Source: Streptomyces sp. NBC_00510 (lineage in GTDB: Bacteria > Actinomycetota > Actinomycetes > Streptomycetales > Streptomycetaceae). From it: a stretch of 64,000 nucleotides of DNA. The notes under the pieces are model-generated. The model was not told the DNA's origin. It worked only from the letters and a program-made list of their open reading frames with translations, and made no database searches. Location of the stretch: NCBI GenBank assembly GCA_036013505.1, contig CP107851.1:1364001-1428000 (forward strand). Direction: 5' to 3'. Positions 58,002 through 64,000 of the stretch are shown here, piece after piece; the first letter of the stretch is position 1, and every line of letters starts with the position of its first letter. A program made the translations under genes and the position numbers.

Positions 58002-58571
58002 GTGACGACTTCTCCAGCCCTGATGCGCCCGGCGCGGTTCGGCGACCTGGCGGCCATCGTGGACGTGCACACGCAGGCGCGTGCCGCGTACTACCAGGCG
58101 GGCGGCCTGCCCGGTTCCGAGATCGACAGCCCCGACGGGTGGGCGCGCCGCCGCGCGTCCTGGGCGCACGCCATCCAGTCGAGCGCGACGACGGTGCTGT
58201 GCGCCGTCGAGGACACCGAGGTGGTCGGCGTGGTGGCCATGGGACCGCCCAAGGAGGGCGCGCAGGCCCCGCCGGCGTGCGGTGAGCTGCACCGCATCCA
58301 TGTGCGCCCGGACCGCTGGGGCCGCGGCGTCGGGGGGCGGTTGCACGCCGAGTTCGTGCGCTTCCTGCGGGAGTCCTTCCTGGAGACGGGGCTGCTGGAC
58401 GCCTGGGAGCGCAACAGCCGCGCCCTCGCCTTCTACACCCGTCACGGCTGGGTCCCGGAGGGCGGTCGCCGCCCTGGCCCCGGCGGCGCCGACTTCGTGC
58501 GTCTCCGTCTCGACCTGCGCGGCCGTGTGTCCGCCGCCGCGTCCGCGGGCAGGGCCGTGCCGCTGGCCTGA
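58002..58571 (+). CDS. GNAT family N-acetyltransferase
   Basis: A 189-residue GNAT protein with the acetyl-CoA motif RPDRWGRGVGGRLHAEF, the preceding strand ELHRIHV, and the C-terminal WERNSRALAFYTRHGWVPEGGR. Substrate unknown. The start is uncertain: GTG 58002 lies within the sequence AGGAGGTGA that would itself be the ribosome site, whereas ATG 58023 begins exactly at the conserved fold but sits about 19 bases from it. Confidence 0.85.
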   Translation: MTTSPALMRPARFGDLAAIVDVHTQARAAYYQAGGLPGSEIDSPDGWARRRASWAHAIQSSATTVLCAVEDTEVVGVVAMGPPKEGAQAPPACGELHRIHVRPDRWGRGVGGRLHAEFVRFLRESFLETGLLDAWERNSRALAFYTRHGWVPEGGRRPGPGGADFVRLRLDLRGRVSAAASAGRAVPLA

Positions 58572-58598
58572 CCGGCGGCGCCTGGCATCCTGTCCGGT

Positions 58599-59393
58599 GT
58601 GCTGATCAAGGGGTACGACCACGGACCGCTGACGGCCGGTGAGCCGCTGACGGACCGGCCCGGCTTCTGGGCGAACCACCTCCTCGGGTGGTGCGAGGCC
58701 GGGCCGGACGGCGAGCGTCCCGAGCCGGAGTGGCTCGGGGACGACGGGGCCGACACCGACGCCCTGGCCGAGGTGCTGGACGACGAGCGGGCCTGGCCGG
58801 TCCTCAAGGTGCCCTTCGGGGACGGCCACTGCGTCGTCCTGGTCCACCGGAACCTCGACGGCGACGCCGGGCTGGACTTCCTGCTCACCCATCCCGGCTG
58901 GGTCCGCGCGGAGACCCTGTTCTCGTACGCCGGCGACACGTACGGCCCCGGTCTGCGGTGGCGCCAACTGGTGCACGTCGCCGACGCGGTGCCGGGCTCC
59001 GGCCCGGACGAGGGCCTGTCCGATCCCTCCGCCCGGCTGCTGCTCCTGCTGCCCGTGCTCGCCGACGGCCGGCGGTACGCGACGCAGGCCCTGCCGCGGA
59101 TCGCCGCCGCGCTCACAGCGGTCGGCGCGCCGCAGGAGACGGCGGCGCTCGCGGCCCGGTGCCTCATCGGCGGGCCGGGGGACGGGATCTGGCACGACCC
59201 GGCGTGGGGCTCGCCGCTCAGCGGTGGCGGTTCCCCTGCCGGGGAGGGCGAGGGGCGGCCGGGCCCGCAGCCGTTGCCGGGTCTCGGCGTGACCGCCGCC
59301 CAGGGGGAACGGCTCGCCCGCGCCCTCGGCGGGCACGGGGAGCCGTCCACCGGGGTCAGTGCGCGACGGACTTGGCCCATTCCTCCACGGTGA
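58599..59393 (+). CDS. Conserved hypothetical protein
   Basis: A 264-residue soluble, acidic protein of unknown function (MLIKGYDHGPLTAGEPLTDRPGFWANHLLGW; WPVLKVPFGDGHCVVLVHRNLDGDAGLDFLL; ETLFSYAGDTYGPGLRWRQLVHVAD). No enzymatic motif is recognised. The C-terminal 50 residues are Gly/Pro-rich. It lies 27 bases after the GNAT gene and its last 38 bases overlap the convergent isochorismatase-like gene. Confidence 0.75.
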   Translation: MLIKGYDHGPLTAGEPLTDRPGFWANHLLGWCEAGPDGERPEPEWLGDDGADTDALAEVLDDERAWPVLKVPFGDGHCVVLVHRNLDGDAGLDFLLTHPGWVRAETLFSYAGDTYGPGLRWRQLVHVADAVPGSGPDEGLSDPSARLLLLLPVLADGRRYATQALPRIAAALTAVGAPQETAALAARCLIGGPGDGIWHDPAWGSPLSGGGSPAGEGEGRPGPQPLPGLGVTAAQGERLARALGGHGEPSTGVSARRTWPIPPR

Positions 59394-59916
59394 CGACGTC
59401 GGCCTGCCGCGGGAACACCTTCTCCGTGAGCACGCGGTGCACCTCGGGGTCGGCGTCCAGGCATCCGTCGGACAGCACGGTGAGGCCGTAGTCGAGGTCG
59501 GCCGCCTGGCGCAGCGTGGACAGGACCACGCCGGAGGTGGCGATGCCGGTCAGGACGAGGCTGTCGATGCCGCGCGCCCTCAGGACGATGTCCAGGTCGC
59601 TGCCCGCGAAGGCGCTGACGCGCTTCTTGGTGACGACGACGCCGCCGGGGGCGGGCGCGACGTCGGGGTGGATCTCGGCGCCCGGGTCGCCCGCGGCGAA
59701 GCCGCCCGCCTGCGCGAGCGCGTCGAAGGTCTTGTTGCGGGGGCTGATCTCCGGGTGCCCGGCGCGGAAGCCGATGACGACGTGGATGACGGGGACGTCC
59801 GCGGCACGCGCGGCGTCGATCGCGTCACGCACCCGGGGCAGATATCCGGCGTCCCCGGTGAAGCGGTCGGTGATGGCTCGCTGGACGTCCATCACGAGGA
59901 GTGCGCTGTGCGCCAT
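59356..59916 (-). CDS. Isochorismatase-like hydrolase without the catalytic cysteine
   Basis: A 186-residue Rossmann-like hydrolase with the conserved Asp of VMDVQ and Lys of TKKRVSAF. The segment that usually carries the nucleophilic cysteine reads GIATSGVVLST, with valine at that position, as in isochorismatases which do not use cysteine. It could hydrolyse an enol ether or N-carbamoyl/amide substrate. Its start overlaps the MFS gene by 25 bases, third in the MarR-MFS operon. Confidence 0.87.
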   Translation of the reverse strand: MAHSALLVMDVQRAITDRFTGDAGYLPRVRDAIDAARAADVPVIHVVIGFRAGHPEISPRNKTFDALAQAGGFAAGDPGAEIHPDVAPAPGGVVVTKKRVSAFAGSDLDIVLRARGIDSLVLTGIATSGVVLSTLRQAADLDYGLTVLSDGCLDADPEVHRVLTEKVFPRQADVVTVEEWAKSVAH

Positions 59917-61655
59917 TCTTGCTGTCCTTTGTCCGTGCCGTTCGGGTCGTTCGAGTCGTTCGCGTCGCCACCGGGACGGCTCGCCGCGGGGGTGTCGCGG
60001 CGGCCGCGCAGCGCCGAGGCGAGGGCGGCGATCAGGGCCATGACGGTGGCCGCGCCGAAGACGGTGACGAGTCCGTGGTGGAAGGGGCCGGAGACGAGCG
60101 TGGGGAAGAAGGCCGTGCCGGTCAGGACGTGCACCTGGTGCTCGGGCAGGGTGCCGAGGACCCCGCTGGGACCGAGCAGGTGGCCGATGGGGTTGTCGCC
60201 GAGGAAGGTGGCGAACAGGGTGCTCACCGGCGGCAGTCCGGCGACCTGCTCGGCGGTGCCGGCGGGCACGCCGTTCGCCCGCAGTCCGTCCGCGAGCGTC
60301 TGCGGCAGCGAGCCGGCCAGTCCGGCGATCATCAGCGAGAAGCACAGGCCGATGGAGAGCGCGGTACCGGAGTTCTGGAAGGTGGAGCGCATGCCGGACG
60401 CGACGCCGCGCTGATCCGGCGCGACGCTGCCCATGATGGCCGAGGTGTTGGGGGCCGAGAACATGCCCTGCCCGATGCCGCTCACCAGCAGCAGTGCCGC
60501 GAAGGCGGGGTAGGGGAAGTCGACCGGGAGCGCGAGCAGGCCGACGAACGCGGCCGCCACGAGGACCAGTCCGGTGGTGGAGAACAGCCGGGCACCGAAG
60601 CGGTCCGACAGGTACCCGGACACCGGCCCCGCCACGAGGAAGCCGACGGTCAGCGGCAGCATGAACAGCCCCGCCCACAGGGGCGTCTGCTCGAAGTCGT
60701 AGCCGCGCAGCGGCAGCCAGATGCCCTGCAGCCAGATGATGAGGGTGAACTGCAGGCCGCCGCGGGCGATCGCGGTCAGCAGCACCGCCAGGTTGCCTGC
60801 GGCGAACGCCCTGATGCGGAACAGGCCGAGCTGGAACATCGGTTCCGCGACCCGGGTCTCCGCGACGCAGAACGTCACGAGCAGCACCACGCCCGCCGCC
60901 AGGCCGCCGAGCACCCAGGGGTTGGTCCAGCCCGTGGGGTGGCCGCCGTAGGGCTGGATGCCGTACGTGATGGCGGAGAGCAGGCCCCCGGCGCCGGCGG
61001 TGAAGGTGAGGTTGCCGATCCAGTCGACGCGCCCCGGCTTCCGGGCGCCGGTCTCCCGCAGGCTGCGGTACGACCAGACGGTGCCGACGATGCCGATGGG
61101 CACGCTCACCCAGAACACCGCGCGCCAGTCGATGGTGGCCAGCAGCCCGCCGGCGATCAGTCCGAGGAACTGGCCCGCGAGCGCGGTGATCTGGTTGATG
61201 CCCAGCGCCATGCCGCGCTGCCGGGTGGGGAAGGCGTCGGTGAGGATGGCCGCCGAGTTCGCGGTCAGCATCGACCCGCCGACGGCCTGCACGATCCGGA
61301 AGCCGATCAGCCACAGGGCGCCGCCCCCGCCCCTGAGCGGGTCGAGGGACAGGGCGAGCGACGCGCAGGCGAAGATCGCGAACCCCATGTTGTACATCCG
61401 GACCCGGCCGAACATGTCGCCGAGGCGGCCGAGCACGACCACCAGCACGGCGGAGACCAGCAGGTAGCCCAGGATCATCCAGAGCAGGTAGCCGATGTTG
61501 CCGGGGGCGAGCGGATCGAGGCCGATCCCGCGGAAGATGGCCGGCAGGGAGATGATCACGATCGACGCGTCGATGGTCGCGATCAGCACGCCGAGCGTCG
61601 TGTTCGACAGCGCCACCCACTTGTAGCGGCCGCCGTCGACGTACGCGGTGGTCAC
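59892..61655 (-). CDS. MFS efflux transporter (DHA2, 14-helix type)
   Basis: A 587-residue proton-coupled exporter of the EmrB/QacA subfamily, with about 14 helices, motif A GRLGDMFGRVRMYN and the antiporter motif C-like LGINQITALAGQFLGLIAGG. It should expel drugs or metabolites. The GTG start overlaps the MarR stop (GTGA), and its end overlaps the hydrolase gene, so all three are one operon under MarR control. The last about 40 residues are hydrophilic. Confidence 0.92.
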   Translation of the reverse strand: MTTAYVDGGRYKWVALSNTTLGVLIATIDASIVIISLPAIFRGIGLDPLAPGNIGYLLWMILGYLLVSAVLVVVLGRLGDMFGRVRMYNMGFAIFACASLALSLDPLRGGGGALWLIGFRIVQAVGGSMLTANSAAILTDAFPTRQRGMALGINQITALAGQFLGLIAGGLLATIDWRAVFWVSVPIGIVGTVWSYRSLRETGARKPGRVDWIGNLTFTAGAGGLLSAITYGIQPYGGHPTGWTNPWVLGGLAAGVVLLVTFCVAETRVAEPMFQLGLFRIRAFAAGNLAVLLTAIARGGLQFTLIIWLQGIWLPLRGYDFEQTPLWAGLFMLPLTVGFLVAGPVSGYLSDRFGARLFSTTGLVLVAAAFVGLLALPVDFPYPAFAALLLVSGIGQGMFSAPNTSAIMGSVAPDQRGVASGMRSTFQNSGTALSIGLCFSLMIAGLAGSLPQTLADGLRANGVPAGTAEQVAGLPPVSTLFATFLGDNPIGHLLGPSGVLGTLPEHQVHVLTGTAFFPTLVSGPFHHGLVTVFGAATVMALIAALASALRGRRDTPAASRPGGDANDSNDPNGTDKGQQEWRTAHSS

Positions 61656-62101
61656 AGCTGCTCCGCCAGCCGGTCCAGCAGGGGCAGCGCGTCGACGAGC
61701 TGCCGCCGCTCCTGCGCGGTGAACTGGCCGCCCAGCACGGCGGCCAGCCGCTGCACCGACTCCGACCGGCGGTCCGCGAGCACCTTGAGCCCCGCCTCGG
61801 TCACCGTCATCACCACGCGCCGCTTGTCCTTGGCGTCCGGCCTGCGGCTCACCAGCCCGCGTTCCTCCAGCCCGGAAAGCGTCGTCGCCATCGCCTGCGG
61901 GCGCACCCGCTCCAACTCGGCCAGCGACCCCGGCGAATCCGGGCCGTCCCGGTCCAGCCGGGCGATCACCGACACCTCCGAGAGCGTCACGTCCCCCACG
62001 GCGTGCGCCTGGCGCAACCGCCGCGCGATCCGGCCCACGCTCAGCCTCAACGCGGCCCCGACCTCGGTCGGGTCACCGGCTTCGAGTGCCTTCGCATCCA
62101 T
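61652..62101 (-). CDS. MarR family transcriptional regulator
   Basis: A 149-residue MarR repressor (VTLSEVSVIARLDRDGPDSPGSLAELERVRPQAMATTLSGLEERGLVSRRPDAKDKRRVVMTVT), with the wing DAKDKRR. ATG 62101 is preferred; an in-frame start at 62125 would add a hydrophobic octapeptide lying within the candidate operator. First gene of the efflux operon and presumably autoregulatory. Confidence 0.92.
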   Translation of the reverse strand: MDAKALEAGDPTEVGAALRLSVGRIARRLRQAHAVGDVTLSEVSVIARLDRDGPDSPGSLAELERVRPQAMATTLSGLEERGLVSRRPDAKDKRRVVMTVTEAGLKVLADRRSESVQRLAAVLGGQFTAQERRQLVDALPLLDRLAEQL

Positions 62102-62114
62102 GAGTAGTAACAAT

Positions 62115-62128
62115 AGATTAATCAATCT
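62115..62128. promoter_or_regulatory. Candidate MarR operator AGATT-N4-AATCT
   Basis: A 5-bp inverted repeat with a 4-bp spacer in a 35-bp AT-rich patch, 14 bases upstream of the MarR start. On the minus strand it is flanked by two direct GTTAC copies. Position suits autorepression. Confidence 0.55.
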
Positions 62129-62231
62129 GATGTAACTATCGAGCTCCGGTCAAGACCGGACCAAGAGGTGACGCCGGGGCCGGGCGGGGGCACGCGGGGA
62201 CCCCGCTTGCGGAGGACGCACAAGCAACGCA

Positions 62232-62250
62232 TAAGGTTAGGCTCGCCTAA
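62232..62250 (+). promoter_or_regulatory. Iron box (IdeR/DmdR type)
   Basis: The 19-bp sequence TAAGGTTAGGCTCGCCTAA closely matches the actinobacterial iron-box consensus TTAGGTTAGSCTAACCTAA. It lies 35 bases before the siderophore-binding protein start. Fe(II)-bound DmdR/IdeR would repress the operon when iron is plentiful. Confidence 0.9.
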
Positions 62251-62285
62251 TACTTCAAAGGTGAACCACGTACAGGAGTCTCCAC

Positions 62286-63341
62286 ATGTCTCTTCGGCGC
62301 CGCGGCACAGCCGCCGTCGCTGTCGCCATCGCCGCCGCGCTCTCCCTCGCGGCCTGCGGTGGATCCAGCAGCAACGGGAAGGAGGGCAGCGCAGCCGCCT
62401 CCGCGACCGCCGGGTCCAAGGACTCCAAGTCCGTCGCGCAGGGCGGCGAGGACTTCGGGGACGCCGCGGAGAAGACCGCGGCCATGGGCACCACCGCCAA
62501 GCCGGGCGAGTGGCCGCGCACCATCGCCCACGCCATGGGCAGCACCGTCCTCAAGGCGCAGCCGAAGCGCGTCGTCGTCCTCGACGTGGGCGAGCTCGAT
62601 AACGTTGTCTCGCTCGGCGTCAAGCCGGTCGGCCTCGCGCCCACCGAGGGCTCGCCGGAGCTCCCGTCCTACCTCAAGGGCGCCGCGGGCAAGCCCGCGA
62701 ACATCGGCACCATCAACAGCCTCAACCTCGAGGCGATCGCCGCGCTCAAGCCGGACCTGATCCTGGGCAGCCAACTGCGCGCCGCCGACTCCTACGACGA
62801 GCTGTCGCAGATCGCGCCGACCGTCTTCTCCATCCGCCCCGGCTTCACGTGGAAGGAGAACTACCTCCTCAACGCCGCCGCGCTGGACAAGACCGCGCAG
62901 GCCAAGGCGAACCTCGACGCGTACGCGAAGAAGGCGGAGGCACTCGGCACGAAGCTGGGCGCCGACAAGCCGAGCGTGTCGATGGTGCGTTACATGCCCG
63001 AGGGCAAGATCCGCCTCTACGCGAACGACTCCTTCATCGGCACCATCCTCAAGAACGTCGGCATCCCGCGGCCGAAGAACCAGGACATCGAGGACCTGGC
63101 GGCGGAGATCAGCGCCGAGAACATCGACCAGGCCGACGCCGACTACATCTTCACCGGCGTCTACGGCGACCCCAAGGCCACCGAGAAGTCCAAGGCCCAG
63201 GGCAACCCGCTGTGGAAGAACCTGAAGGCGGTCAAGGACGGCCACGCCTTCGACGTCCCGGACGAGACCTGGTACCTCGGGCTCGGGGTCACCGCGGCCA
63301 ACGCGGTCCTCGACGACCTGGAGCAGCACCTCACGGCGTGA
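62286..63341 (+). CDS. Fe-siderophore ABC transporter substrate-binding lipoprotein
   Basis: A 351-residue type III (FepB/FhuD-like) binding protein. The lipobox SLAAC gives Cys24. Two lobes follow: PKRVVVLDVGELDNVVSLGVKPVGLAP with EAIAALKPDLILGSQL, and the C-lobe with DYIFTGVYGD and VKDGHAFDVPDETW, joined by a long helix. It captures ferric siderophore outside the membrane. The N-terminal 40 mature residues are Ser/Ala/Lys linker. AGGAG precedes the ATG, and the iron box is directly upstream. Confidence 0.94.
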   Translation: MSLRRRGTAAVAVAIAAALSLAACGGSSSNGKEGSAAASATAGSKDSKSVAQGGEDFGDAAEKTAAMGTTAKPGEWPRTIAHAMGSTVLKAQPKRVVVLDVGELDNVVSLGVKPVGLAPTEGSPELPSYLKGAAGKPANIGTINSLNLEAIAALKPDLILGSQLRAADSYDELSQIAPTVFSIRPGFTWKENYLLNAAALDKTAQAKANLDAYAKKAEALGTKLGADKPSVSMVRYMPEGKIRLYANDSFIGTILKNVGIPRPKNQDIEDLAAEISAENIDQADADYIFTGVYGDPKATEKSKAQGNPLWKNLKAVKDGHAFDVPDETWYLGLGVTAANAVLDDLEQHLTA

Positions 63342-63366
63342 GCCCGCGAGGCCACCGAGAGCCGTA

Positions 63367-63408
63367 CGCCGGGCGCCGGCGGGCCGTCGTGCCCGCCGGC
63401 GCCCGGCG
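63367..63408 (+). terminator. Intra-operon hairpin after the binding-protein gene
   Basis: A perfect 18-bp stem with a 6-base loop (arms 63367-63384 and 63391-63408) separates the binding protein from the permease, which follows in the same orientation. It probably acts as a partial terminator or 3' stabiliser, giving more binding protein than permease. Confidence 0.8.
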
Positions 63409-63469
63409 CGCGCCCGTACGACCCGCAATCCGCAACGCGGAACCCGGAAAGAGAGAGTGAGCGCGGCGC

Positions 63470-64000
63470 ATGGCGCGACCGACCCGTCGCCGTATCGCCT
63501 GGCTGGTGGGGTGCGCGGTGATGCTGCTGATCGCCGTCCTGCTGAGCCTGGCCGTCGGCAGCCGACAGATCGCCCCCGGCGAGGTCCTCCAGGCCCTGCT
63601 GCACGGTGGCACCAGTGACGACGCCCAGGTGGTGCGGGCGTTGCGCGTGCCGCGCACCGTCATCGGTGTACTGGCCGGCGCCGCCCTCGCCGTCGCCGGG
63701 ACCGTGATGCAGGGCGTCACCCGCAACCCGATCGCCGAACCCGGCATCCTGGGCGTCAGCCAGGGCGCGTCCGTCGGGGTGGTGTGCGCGATCGCGTTCC
63801 TCGGCGTGCACACGCTCACCGGGTACGTCTGGTTCGCCTTCGTGGGCGCGGCGGTCGCGGCCGTCGCCGTGTACGCCGTCGCCGCGGGCGGCTACCGCGG
63901 CGCCTCCCCCGTGAAGCTCGCGCTGGCGGGCGCCGCGATGAACGCCTTCCTCGCCTCCGTCGTCTCCGGGATCGTCACCACCGACGCCCACGCGCTGGAC
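63470..64000 (+). CDS. FecCD-type siderophore ABC permease (3' end outside window)
   Basis: The first 177 codons of an iron-chelate permease. Helices begin at RIAWLVGCAVMLLIAVLLSLAVGS; the family motif RALRVPRTVIGVLAGAALAVAGTVMQGVTRNPIAEPGILGVSQGAS is intact. It forms the membrane channel for the preceding binding protein. ATG 63470 is chosen; GTG 63457 is in another frame. A full-length protein would need about 160 more residues beyond the window. Confidence 0.94.
   Translation, partial: MARPTRRRIAWLVGCAVMLLIAVLLSLAVGSRQIAPGEVLQALLHGGTSDDAQVVRALRVPRTVIGVLAGAALAVAGTVMQGVTRNPIAEPGILGVSQGASVGVVCAIAFLGVHTLTGYVWFAFVGAAVAAVAVYAVAAGGYRGASPVKLALAGAAMNAFLASVVSGIVTTDAHALD

Noticed and set aside
1..64000. 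tRNA, rRNA, CRISPR array, insertion sequence or prophage
   Set aside because: No cloverleaf, regularly spaced repeat, transposase or integrase motif, or flanking inverted/target repeats were recognised by eye.

Overview
This 64-kb window is high-GC actinobacterial DNA, most likely a Streptomyces chromosome. The evidence is strong third-codon GC bias, many GTG starts, tight ATGA/GTGA gene overlaps, GC-rich hairpin terminators without U-runs, and families typical of that genus: ROK-controlled sugar transport, SARP regulators, MGDG-synthase-like glycosyltransferases, giant FtsX-type permeases and an IdeR/DmdR-type iron box. No rRNA, tRNA, CRISPR, insertion sequence or prophage was seen.

Region 1 (1-10.7 kb) is a carbohydrate-utilisation locus. 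A minus-strand operon encodes a secreted GH27 enzyme with FN3 and CBM35 modules, two sugar ABC permeases, a cytoplasmic GH95 enzyme, a CE7 acetyl esterase and a substrate-binding lipoprotein cut by the window start. A divergent ROK regulator and an enolase-superfamily sugar-acid dehydratase lie beside it. The picture is external trimming of a decorated plant oligosaccharide, import, then intracellular removal of alpha-fucosyl/galactosyl and acetyl groups. Region 2 (18.1-26.8 kb) is a sister locus: ROK regulator, Tat lipoprotein, two permeases and a second GH27-CBM35 enzyme on the minus strand, with a divergent cytoplasmic GH36 alpha-galactosidase.

Between and after these are mostly single-gene functions. 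From 10.7 to 18 kb: a degenerate repeat region, a convergently overlapping EamA transporter, a LysR regulator, a frameshifted gene, an APH-fold kinase, a roadblock-like protein, an orphan ArsR with a fine palindrome, and a GNAT-AAA+ fusion. From 27 to 36 kb: a 1321-residue S8-like protease, a cold-shock protein with a structured leader, a SARP regulator, an alpha/beta hydrolase, a DsbA-like protein, a truncated epoxide-hydrolase relic and a MarR regulator. asnB follows.

Region 38.2-43.3 kb joins an SDR, an EamA-type transporter and a polysaccharide deacetylase (minus) with a divergent MGDG-synthase-like glycosyltransferase and a DUF318 permease (plus). It may be an envelope glycolipid system. 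Next come an AraC-VOC pair, a trypsin-like protease, and a three-gene ABC operon (two large FtsX permeases plus ATPase).

At 53.8-57.9 kb a Tat-exported GH2 enzyme carries an exact two-copy 426-bp in-frame tandem repeat of discoidin-like sequence inserted into its core. Tandem LacI-type operators precede it. The window ends with GNAT and hypothetical genes, a MarR-MFS-isochorismatase operon, and the start of an iron-box-controlled siderophore importer (binding protein, then a FecCD permease cut by the window end).
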